A stretch of DNA of 64,000 nt, from assembly GCF_024206475.1 (NCBI RefSeq), contig NZ_JAMBPR010000034.1, positions 1 through 64,000 on the forward strand, given 5' to 3'. Positions within the stretch are counted from its first letter, which is position 1, and the number at the start of each line of letters is the position of its first letter. The notes beneath the pieces are model-generated. The model was not told the DNA's origin. It saw only the letters and a program-made list of their open reading frames with translations, and ran no database searches. The translations under genes and the position numbers were made by a program. Shown here piece by piece: positions 43,346-50,998 of the stretch. This stretch comes from Paraburkholderia sp. CNPSo 3274 (lineage in GTDB: Bacteria > Pseudomonadota > Gammaproteobacteria > Burkholderiales > Burkholderiaceae).

Positions 43346-45409
43346 TCAATTGGCGCTAATACGTGCGCAAGCACCATGGTTATCAAACACCTCGATATCC
43401 TCGTGCAGAATGCGCCGGATTTCGAAAATCGCCTCAGGTGTTTCCTGAACGCTATGTCCCGAAACGATCACCTTTTCGGAGAGCGCGCCGTCGAGGTGCG
43501 CGCTGCGATACGGGACGACCCCATCATCGGAATCCTCAAGCGGGCCCGTCTCACGGCGCCGCGCAATAATCGAGTGAAAGCACACCGTTGGGCTGATCGG
43601 CAGTCGTGAAATCGACTGGATGATCGGATCGGTCTCCCGCAACTGCTCAATGCTGTTGGGAACCGGGATGGTCTTGCCCGCCCGCTGGGTGCTATCCGCG
43701 TTGGTGGCGGTCTGCAGCATCTCGTCGATCTCCTTCAACAGCGTAAGCGGCAAGCGCACCAGGTTTGCGACCCAGCGAGAAAGGCGATTGCTCGCGAACG
43801 GCGTGCCGCGGTGCGGCGTGGCGATGAAGATCGCCCGCTCGACCTGTGGCATCGGCGTAAAGCGCAGCAGACGATTGAGCCGCTCATCCTCGCGCACGAT
43901 GTCGATACCTTCGGGCAGGTACTTGTTCTGGATGGTTACCCACAGAACATCGTCGGAGGACGAGACGAGCAACCGCGCGAGCACACCGCCCATACTGTGC
44001 CCAATCAGCACCATACCGTTTGAAGCTGGCAGCTCGCCTGCGGGATCGAAATGCGCGAGCGTCAGTTGCACCGCCTGTCGTATTCTCGCGAGGTTCACGA
44101 GTATGGGCATGTTGGTCGGGTAGTAGACCTGCCAGACCTGGAAATGCTGCCGAAGCATTTCGTCGCCCTGAATGTCGTTGGCGACGTTGACCCATGCCTC
44201 GGGACTGCTGGCCAATCCGTGCAGCATCAGAACGATGCGCCGGTCCGGATCGAAGGGTTGCATCATGTAAATGCGTGGGCGATCGATGCCCCTCGTGCGG
44301 CCGAGCAGCGAACGCAAGGATTGCCTGGCAAAGCCGGAGCGGGCAAGCCAGATGCCGTAGCCCGCACTGAAGTTGGCCGCGAGCGGCACTGTCTCGCCGT
44401 TGAGTTCTACGCTCTCTACGCGAAACGGATCGTAGGCGGAGAACACCACGTCGTGCGAATCGAGCACCTGCTCGAGCGTGCCCTCGCCAAACGACAGCAG
44501 TGCGGTGACGTTCGGCGAAGGCATTTCATTGAACGGACGCGAGCCGGGTGCGAACCAGATGCTTGCGCGTGCGTTCGCATTCGCATTGTCCTCAGCCGTT
44601 GTCGCGGTGCCGGCTGTCGCGCTATTAGTCGCGCTGTCAGTCCTGGTGCTATCCGGGTCGGACTGGGCGGCCTGTGTGACCGCAACCAGATCCGCACCCA
44701 GGCCGTCCCGGCGATAGGTATTGTGGAGTCCCGCGAATGACAGTCCCGAGGCGGGAATGACTTCGCTGAGTTCGCGTACGCCCTCGGGGAGCCGGACCTC
44801 GCGCAGGTCGATATGAACGGTCCAGCCTGCTATGAACTGCTTCTCCGGGTCGCGATGGCTGGCGTTCGCTTCGGAGGTGCCGCGCAGAAACAGCGCACCG
44901 GCAAGCTCCTGGACCGCATAGTTGTAGTAGTCGCGAACCTGCGTCTGGCGGTCCTCGAATGCCCGTTCGCCAGCCGTGCGTTGGCCCAGGAACAGGAACG
45001 CGTAAGCGTATCGCGCTGTTTTGAGCCACGAATCGAATTGAGCGTCGGTCCAGGGGGTGCCAGCGGGCGGCGTTTGCTCAAGCGCCATCTGGAGCGATAA
45101 CTCGGCGAGGCTGGCAAGGCGCTGTCCGGTATTGAGTCCGCCGACGGTTCCGATCGTGTCGATACACGCTTGCGGCGCGCTCTGGCACGAACTTTCGTCC
45201 AGGGCCGCAACCCGCAACGTGGCCCGTGTCGCTGCGCTCAACTGCCCGGTCGAGAGAATATCTCCCCGACGCATGGCAAAGTATTGCTGCGGGCCGAGCG
45301 AGTTCACGCGCACCATCGCGCAGCCGGATAGCAGCGCGGCAACAAGAAGGGCCAACACATTGGCCAGCAGCGGGCAACGCGACATGCGTGATGAGTAAGG
45401 GCGCGTCAT
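43346..45409 (-). CDS. Large alpha/beta-hydrolase lipoprotein
   Basis: The 687-residue product has a lipoprotein signal (ANVLALLVAALLSGC, lipobox LSGC near residue 30). About 370 residues of unassigned sequence with a Thr/Ala/Asn-rich linker follow, then an alpha/beta-hydrolase domain: RRIVLMLHGLASSPEAWVNVAND and nucleophile elbow MVLIGHSMGGVLARLLVSSS, with a late His in VIVSGHSVQETPEAI. I chose the ATG at 45409; an ATG at 45385 is also possible, and the open frame continues upstream to 45583. It should be an outer-membrane-anchored esterase or lipase of unknown substrate. Its end faces the DUF4188 gene 12 bp away. Confidence 0.8.
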   Translation of the reverse strand: MTRPYSSRMSRCPLLANVLALLVAALLSGCAMVRVNSLGPQQYFAMRRGDILSTGQLSAATRATLRVAALDESSCQSAPQACIDTIGTVGGLNTGQRLASLAELSLQMALEQTPPAGTPWTDAQFDSWLKTARYAYAFLFLGQRTAGERAFEDRQTQVRDYYNYAVQELAGALFLRGTSEANASHRDPEKQFIAGWTVHIDLREVRLPEGVRELSEVIPASGLSFAGLHNTYRRDGLGADLVAVTQAAQSDPDSTRTDSATNSATAGTATTAEDNANANARASIWFAPGSRPFNEMPSPNVTALLSFGEGTLEQVLDSHDVVFSAYDPFRVESVELNGETVPLAANFSAGYGIWLARSGFARQSLRSLLGRTRGIDRPRIYMMQPFDPDRRIVLMLHGLASSPEAWVNVANDIQGDEMLRQHFQVWQVYYPTNMPILVNLARIRQAVQLTLAHFDPAGELPASNGMVLIGHSMGGVLARLLVSSSDDVLWVTIQNKYLPEGIDIVREDERLNRLLRFTPMPQVERAIFIATPHRGTPFASNRLSRWVANLVRLPLTLLKEIDEMLQTATNADSTQRAGKTIPVPNSIEQLRETDPIIQSISRLPISPTVCFHSIIARRRETGPLEDSDDGVVPYRSAHLDGALSEKVIVSGHSVQETPEAIFEIRRILHEDIEVFDNHGACARISAN

Positions 45410-45620
45410 GAAGGATCCAGGCCATTCGCGCGGTCGCGCACAAGCGTGTGGCGAAATGGGGGCCGTCGCAGCGCTGTGGCCGGCAGATCGATATATACCA
45501 GCCTGGTCTGGATCGCGTCCGCACGGTGATCCGCGGCCGGCCGAGATGCGGTCGCCCGGGTTGACTGGCGGCCCTGGCATCAACAGACTCTAGTCACGAT
45601 CGATCCACGCGGGAGCGAAC

Positions 45621-47258
45621 TTGGCCAACCCGGATCTTATTGAAAGCGAGCGGAAGGGCGCGCATGTCGTCTCCGTGCAGGCGAGCCCGTGCGACGAGCT
45701 CGTCATCCGCACGCAGCCCACCACAGTCGACCGTCCGTGCCGGCGCAAGCGTCTTGCGCTCGCTGCGACGATCCTGGGTTCGAGCATGGCGTTCATCGAC
45801 GGCTCCGTCGTCAACGTCGCACTGCCGTCCATTCAGAGCGAACTCGGAGCGAGCGTCGCGGCGATGCAATGGGTCGTCAACGCGTATTTGCTTTTTCTCG
45901 GCTCCCTCGTGCTGGTCGGCGGGTCGATGGGGGACAAGCTTGGCCGCCGCACAGTGTTCATCGCGGGCATCGCGCTGTTTACGCTGGCGTCGGCGGCTTG
46001 CGGCCTGGCGCCGAATGCGGCTGCGCTGATCGCCGCGCGCGCGGTTCAAGGCATCGGCGCGGCGCTGCTCGTACCCAGCAGTCTCGCGATCATCGGCGCG
46101 GTGTTCGACGACGAAGCGCGTGGACGGGCGATCGGCACCTGGGCTGGCGTCGGCGCGATCACGTCGGCGGTGGGGCCCGTGGCGGGCGGCTGGCTCGTCG
46201 ATGCATTTTCCTGGCGCGCGATCTTCTTCCTGAACGTCCCGCTAGCCGCGCTAACGATCGCGCTCGCCATTTCATCCGTGCCCAACAGCCACAGGCTCGA
46301 TGCGCCCGGGCAGCTCGACTGGCCCGGCGCGCTGGCCGCGGCAGGGGGACTCGCCAGTCTGACTTTCGGCCTGACCCAGGCGTCGGCGCGAGGCTTTCAG
46401 CATCCGTTCGTATTGGGCGCAATGGGCGCCGGCGTGCTCGTGCTCGCCGCATTCGTGATGATCGAAGCACGCAGCGCTAACCCCATGATGCCGCTCGATG
46501 TGTTCCGTTCGCGCGACTTCACCGGCGCGAACCTCGTCACACTGCTCCTTTATTTCGGGCTGGGCGGCGCGTTCTTCTTCCTGCCGTTCACGCTGATCCG
46601 CGCGCATGGTTTCACCGCGACCGAAGCGGGCGCGGCGCTGTTGCCGGTGCCCGTCATCATCGGTTTGCTGTCGCGCTTCACCGGTGGGCTGACGAGCCGC
46701 TTTGGATCACGCGCCCTGTTGACCGTTGGCCCGGGCGTCGCCGGCATCGGGTTCACGCTACTGGCGTTGCCGTTCGTGCGCGGCAGCTATTGGACCGGAT
46801 TCTTCCCTGCGCTCGCGGTGCTCGGGCTCGGCATGACGATTACCGTCGCGCCGCTCACCACGACCGTGATGGGCTCGGTGTCGAGCGAGCGCACCGGCGT
46901 CGCGTCCGGCATCAACAACGCCGTTGCGCGCGTGGCGAGCCTGCTGGCGGTGGCGGTGCTCGGCATCGTGTTCGTGTGGTCGCATGACGCAGCGCTCTCG
47001 GCGCGCCTCGACGCGTTGCACGTGCCGGTGGACGCACGCCAGAAGGGGCAACTGCTGGAGCCGGACGGGCAAGGCGGGATCGCATCGAACGGCGCCAACA
47101 CGTCGCACGGGACGCTGGTGGCGCGTGCGCAAGCGGACGCCATGATCGACGCGCTGCGCGCCGTCGCCGTTGTGTCTGCCGCGTGCGCGTTCGCTGGAGC
47201 GGGTATTGCGGCGGCAGCCATACGGCCACGGCGATCAGCTGCAAACGTTTGCAGCTGA
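45621..47258 (+). CDS. MFS transporter of the DHA2 (14-helix) drug-efflux family
   Basis: The 545-residue protein starts at TTG with GGGAG upstream. It has motif A (GGSMGDKLGRRTVFIAGI), an ALLVPSSLAII segment following RAVQGIGA, and motif C (AGVGAITSAVGPVAGGWLVDAFSWRAIFFLNVP), all typical of DHA2 proton-antiporters, and about fourteen membrane helices. The N-terminal 35 residues are polar and probably cytoplasmic. It lies divergent from the hydrolase lipoprotein. Its stop codon sits inside a 30-bp perfect palindrome. Confidence 0.88.
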   Translation: MANPDLIESERKGAHVVSVQASPCDELVIRTQPTTVDRPCRRKRLALAATILGSSMAFIDGSVVNVALPSIQSELGASVAAMQWVVNAYLLFLGSLVLVGGSMGDKLGRRTVFIAGIALFTLASAACGLAPNAAALIAARAVQGIGAALLVPSSLAIIGAVFDDEARGRAIGTWAGVGAITSAVGPVAGGWLVDAFSWRAIFFLNVPLAALTIALAISSVPNSHRLDAPGQLDWPGALAAAGGLASLTFGLTQASARGFQHPFVLGAMGAGVLVLAAFVMIEARSANPMMPLDVFRSRDFTGANLVTLLLYFGLGGAFFFLPFTLIRAHGFTATEAGAALLPVPVIIGLLSRFTGGLTSRFGSRALLTVGPGVAGIGFTLLALPFVRGSYWTGFFPALAVLGLGMTITVAPLTTTVMGSVSSERTGVASGINNAVARVASLLAVAVLGIVFVWSHDAALSARLDALHVPVDARQKGQLLEPDGQGGIASNGANTSHGTLVARAQADAMIDALRAVAVVSAACAFAGAGIAAAAIRPRRSAANVCS

Positions 47259-47261
47259 TCG
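47232..47261. repeat. 30-bp perfect palindrome across the end of the DHA2 gene
   Basis: CGATCAGCTGCAAAC at 47232-47246 is followed directly by its exact reverse complement at 47247-47261. The stop TGA of the transporter lies in the right arm. As RNA it would form a 13-bp stem with a tight loop; no T-run follows, so it may be a Rho-independent-like mRNA stabiliser or a protein-binding site. Confidence 0.8.
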
Positions 47262-47800
47262 AATTGGCGGAAATTACACTTCGGCACGAATATTTCGAGA
47301 ATCCAGGTGGGTTAATGCGCGCACGCCGAACATGCTTAGCAGTGCATCTAATGGTGCTATTCTTTCGACCGCGCGTTCGCGTCCGGACGGATGCTCATAA
47401 AAGATAATTCTGTTTGACCTCATACCCTGGCGTGCAGGGCAGATCACATTCAAAATGAAAACGACTGAATTCAAGTTTCGTATTCGGGGAAGCTGGCGAT
47501 CTGGACTAGTGAATGCGGTGCCGCGTTAAATTAGCGCGCCCATTTTTACGCGCAAACGTTTTCGTATTTTATTTGTCGTGCAGACGTGACAAATCGAGCG
47601 CTGCAGACAAATTAAAAAATAAACCTGGCGAGAATCATACGTATAATCCGCCGCGCGCGTCAGTTGATCTCCCGTCCTTCCGGAATCACCCACAAAGATC
47701 GCCTGCGCTTAACGCCGGTCACTGCGCGAATGGTGACCATGGCCGCTTCTGCAAGTTCTGTTGACCCGATGCGCCTCCTTTCCGGGCGCATGAATAGGTG
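47262..47800. promoter_or_regulatory. AT-rich leader of the cellulose operon with an inverted repeat
   Basis: This 540-bp stretch has no supported gene and is AT-rich for this genome. ATTTGTC at 47571-47577 and GACAAAT at 47588-47594 are perfect inverted arms with a 10-bp spacer, a layout fitting a dimeric regulator. A perfect -10 hexamer TATAAT lies at 47642-47647 without an obvious -35 box, so an activator may be needed. I found no sigma-54 consensus. The untranslated leader from there to bcsD would be about 150 bases. Confidence 0.5.
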
Positions 47801-48229
47801 ATGAATTCCATGCCAGCACCGCAATGGCGTCCGTTCCTGTCGTTCCTCACACAAGAGTTGACGCAGAACCTGACGCCCAGGTTTTTGACCCAGCTCATGC
47901 GTGCCGCGGGCGGGCAATTCGCGCGTCAATATGCGCTTGGTGAGGCGGGGACCGTGGCCGCGATGCGGGAGGCCATGAATCAGGTGTGGGGCGAGCTGGA
48001 CTGGGGCCAGGTCGAGATACGCGAGGCTCAGGACTGGCTGGTGCTCACGCACTATTACGCGCCGCTCAAGGCCGTATTCGGCGCGGAGAATGTGGCGTGG
48101 GCCGCGGCGTTCCTCGAAGGGGCCTATGAAGCATGGATGCACCAGCTGGGCGCCGATTCGCAGTTGCGAATGACCACGGCAGGTCCTGCGGATGCGTCGG
48201 GAACGCTGGTTTTCCTGTTCGGTAAGTAG
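47801..48229 (+). CDS. bcsD: Cellulose synthase subunit BcsD
   Basis: The 142-residue protein fits BcsD/AxCesD in length and pattern: FLSFLTQELTQNLTPRFLTQLMRAAGGQFARQYALGEAGTVAAMREAMNQVWGELDWGQVEI, then LVLTHYYAPLKAVFGAEN. In Komagataeibacter BcsD forms an octameric ring in the periplasm that aligns glucan chains into crystalline ribbons. Here it is the first gene of the operon. GTG at 47798, ATG at 47801 and ATG at 47810 are possible starts; I chose 47801. Confidence 0.85.
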   Translation: MNSMPAPQWRPFLSFLTQELTQNLTPRFLTQLMRAAGGQFARQYALGEAGTVAAMREAMNQVWGELDWGQVEIREAQDWLVLTHYYAPLKAVFGAENVAWAAAFLEGAYEAWMHQLGADSQLRMTTAGPADASGTLVFLFGK

Positions 48230-48326
48230 CGGTCAGCAGGTCGGCAGGTCAGTAAAAAAACACAAAACGTGCGGCGCGCATGACGCGCTTTGATGGACAG
48301 CACAACAAATACTACGGGGTCGGGGC

Positions 48327-48758
48327 ATGAGCAGCGCATCGGACATTGCGAATCTTTTCGAGGTAGCGGACGCAAGCCCATCGCAGTACCAGGAAGTGGA
48401 AAGGGCGGAGCAGATGCAAGGTCTGCGTGGGCGCTGGTCCATGCTGCACGCGCAGGAGCCGGAGCCCGTCGCGCCAGTGGCGTTGGCGCAGAGCAACGCC
48501 ACTGATTCGGCCGATGGTCCCATTACGACCGATGCGCCCGACACGACTGATTCGTCACCCGACGCGGTTTGCGCCACGCCTGCAACCGCGTCCGAACCTC
48601 CCCCGGCTGAGCAGGCCGCACCCGCACAGCCTGTCGTTCAACCCACGCCCGAGCCTGTCGTCGCTGTGCAGCAGTCTGCCGCGCTGACCAGTGTGTTTGC
48701 GCGCCTCATGGAACGCAATGAGCCTCGCGGCGAGGTTGCGCAGCGTGGGGCGCCATGA
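48327..48758 (+). CDS. bcsP: Cellulose biosynthesis protein BcsP
   Basis: The 143-residue protein begins SSASDIANLFEVADASPSQYQEVERAEQMQGLRGRWSML, the short helical BcsR/BcsP motif. A long Pro/Ala/Thr/Glu-rich disordered segment follows, then a C-terminal helix SAALTSVFARLMERNE. BcsP is the betaproteobacterial counterpart of BcsR and normally accompanies the ParA-like ATPase BcsQ, which helps place the synthase; no bcsQ is in this operon. The stop overlaps the bcsA start (ATGA), so translation is coupled. Confidence 0.75.
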   Translation: MSSASDIANLFEVADASPSQYQEVERAEQMQGLRGRWSMLHAQEPEPVAPVALAQSNATDSADGPITTDAPDTTDSSPDAVCATPATASEPPPAEQAAPAQPVVQPTPEPVVAVQQSAALTSVFARLMERNEPRGEVAQRGAP

Positions 48759-50998
48759 TCGTCAAACAGAAATCGATGCGGCCGCAACGACAACCGGCCG
48801 GTGCGGTGCAAAGCGACGATGCCGGAGACTGGGACGACAAACTGCTGCAAGCGGGTGCGTCCCTGCTCGCGTCGCGCTGGTCGCGCGTACTCGTGACGCT
48901 GGCGGCCGTGCTGTTGTTCACGTCGGCCATGACGGTCCATCTGGCTTTGTCGAAGCAGTGGGTGTTCGCCATTCTGTGCATGAGCGTCGCGATCGCCCTG
49001 AGCCGCATTCGCGGCCGCGTCCTCACCGTGTCGCTGGTGGCGTTGTCGGTCTTCATGTCGCTGCGCTACCTGTACTGGCGCGTGACGCAGACCCTCTCCT
49101 TCACCAACTCGCTCGACAGGACCTTCGGCTATTTGCTGTTGCTGGCCGAAGGCTACGCGGTGCTCATGCTGTTGTGCAGCTACTTCCAGACGCTCTGGCC
49201 GCTGCATCGCCGGCCTGCGCCGCTGCCGGCCGATACGTCGGCCTGGCCCACGGTGGACGTCTACATCCCCACCTACAACGAGCCGCTCGAAGTCGTGCGG
49301 CAGTCGGTGCTGGCCGCGACGCTGCTCGACTGGCCGGCCGACAAGCTGCGCGTGTACCTGCTCGACGACGGCCGTCGTGACGAGTTCCGGGCATTCTGCG
49401 AGCAGGCCGGCGTGGATTATCTGACTCGCCCCGACAACACGCACGCCAAGGCGGGCAATCTCAACGCGGCGCTGGCGAAGACCCACGGCGAGTACATCGC
49501 CGTGTTCGACTGCGATCACGTCACCACGCGCTCGTTTCTGCAGATCTGCATGGGCTGGTTCCTGAAAGATCCGAAGATGGCCATGGTGCAGACGCCGCAC
49601 GTGTTCTATTCGCCCGATCCGTTCGAGCGCAACCTCGAAACCTACCGCAAGGTGCCCAACGAGGGCGACCTGTTCTATGGCGTGCTGCAAAACGGCAACG
49701 ATCTCTGGAATGCCGCGTTTTTCTGCGGTTCCTGCGCGGTGTTGCGACGTTCCGCGCTCGACGAGGTGGGCGGCGTGGCGACCGAAAGCGTCACGGAAGA
49801 CGCGCTGACCGCGCTCAAGATGAGCATGAAGGGCTACAACACGGGCTATCTCGCCATTCCGCAGGCGGCGGGTCTGGCGACCGAAAGCCTGGGCCGCCAC
49901 ATCGGTCAGCGGATTCGCTGGGCGCGCGGCATGGCGGAGATCTTCCGCCAGTTCAACCCGCTGTTGATCTCGGGGCTGACGCTGCCGCAACGGCTGTGTT
50001 ACCTCAGCGCGATGATGCACTTCTTCTTCGGCTTGCCGCGCATCGTGTTCCTGATCACGCCGATGGCCTATCTGTTCTTCGGCGCGCATGTCTTTCATGC
50101 GTCGGCGCTGATGGTGCTGGCCTATGCCGTGCCGCATCTCGTGATTTCGAGCATCGGCGCTTCGCGCATTCAAGGACGCTTCCGCCATTCGTTCTGGAGC
50201 GAGGTCTACGAAACGGTGCTGGCGTGGTACGTGATTCTGCCCGCGCTCCAGGCCGTGCTGTTTCCCGGCAGAAAAGGCTTCAACGTGACGTCCAAGGGCG
50301 GCGTGATCCGACAGTCCTTCCTGGATTGGGCGATGGCGCGGCCCTACATCGGCCTGTTGCTCATCAACCTCGCCGGGTTCGCGGTGGGGGTGACCGGTCT
50401 GATCCGCAGTCCCGGCTGGCCCGAGGCGATGAGCATTTTGTTCAACCTGATCTGGGTGATCTACAACGTCATGAACCTGAGCGCGGCGGCAGGCGTGGCG
50501 TCCGAGTCGAGGCAACTGCGCCTCATGCCGCGCGTGCAGATCGAGTTGCCGGCCGCCATCCGTCTGGCCGACGGGCGTCGCGTCGTCTGCCAGACCAGCG
50601 ACTATTCGCACGGCGGCCTCGGACTGGTGCTGCCCGAGGACGCGCCGCTGCCGCAGCGCGGCGAGCGCGTCGTGGTCTCGGTGTTCCGCGACGACTACGA
50701 GGGCAAGTTCCCCGCCGAGGTCCAGGTGTGCCGCGGGCGCACCGTGGGCGTGAGTTTCCCGGCCCTGACGATCGATCAGGAACGCGACCTGATGCGCGTG
50801 ACGTTCTCGCGCGCCGACAGCTGGATTGCTTCCTGGGGCCGCTATCGTCGCGACCGGCCGTTGCGCAGCCTGCTCGAGGTGCTCGGCGTCGGCATGCGCG
50901 GCCTGAAGGAGTTGTTCCGGCATCTGCTGATGGGCTCGCGAGAACGTCTCGCGCGTTCGGCCGAGGCGCAGGCGGGCGAGTTGGGATCGAAGTCGTGA
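48755..50998 (+). CDS. bcsA: Cellulose synthase catalytic subunit BcsA
   Basis: The 747-residue glycosyltransferase family 2 enzyme polymerises UDP-glucose into beta-1,4-glucan and threads it through the inner membrane. Visible motifs: substrate-binding IPTYNEP (about residue 172), FDCDH (about 250), the catalytic base region SVTEDALT (about 345) and QRIRWARG (about 385), with membrane helices on both sides. The C-terminal PilZ domain has MPRVQIELP and DYSHGGLGL (about residues 588-630), so synthesis should be activated by cyclic di-GMP. The stop overlaps the first bcsB start (GTGA). Confidence 0.95.
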   Translation: MIVKQKSMRPQRQPAGAVQSDDAGDWDDKLLQAGASLLASRWSRVLVTLAAVLLFTSAMTVHLALSKQWVFAILCMSVAIALSRIRGRVLTVSLVALSVFMSLRYLYWRVTQTLSFTNSLDRTFGYLLLLAEGYAVLMLLCSYFQTLWPLHRRPAPLPADTSAWPTVDVYIPTYNEPLEVVRQSVLAATLLDWPADKLRVYLLDDGRRDEFRAFCEQAGVDYLTRPDNTHAKAGNLNAALAKTHGEYIAVFDCDHVTTRSFLQICMGWFLKDPKMAMVQTPHVFYSPDPFERNLETYRKVPNEGDLFYGVLQNGNDLWNAAFFCGSCAVLRRSALDEVGGVATESVTEDALTALKMSMKGYNTGYLAIPQAAGLATESLGRHIGQRIRWARGMAEIFRQFNPLLISGLTLPQRLCYLSAMMHFFFGLPRIVFLITPMAYLFFGAHVFHASALMVLAYAVPHLVISSIGASRIQGRFRHSFWSEVYETVLAWYVILPALQAVLFPGRKGFNVTSKGGVIRQSFLDWAMARPYIGLLLINLAGFAVGVTGLIRSPGWPEAMSILFNLIWVIYNVMNLSAAAGVASESRQLRLMPRVQIELPAAIRLADGRRVVCQTSDYSHGGLGLVLPEDAPLPQRGERVVVSVFRDDYEGKFPAEVQVCRGRTVGVSFPALTIDQERDLMRVTFSRADSWIASWGRYRRDRPLRSLLEVLGVGMRGLKELFRHLLMGSRERLARSAEAQAGELGSKS

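Noticed and set aside
49996..50994. Extension of the first bcsB frame upstream into bcsA
   Set aside because: The frame is open but Arg-rich and without a signal peptide; the GTG at 50995, overlapping the bcsA stop, gives a proper export signal.
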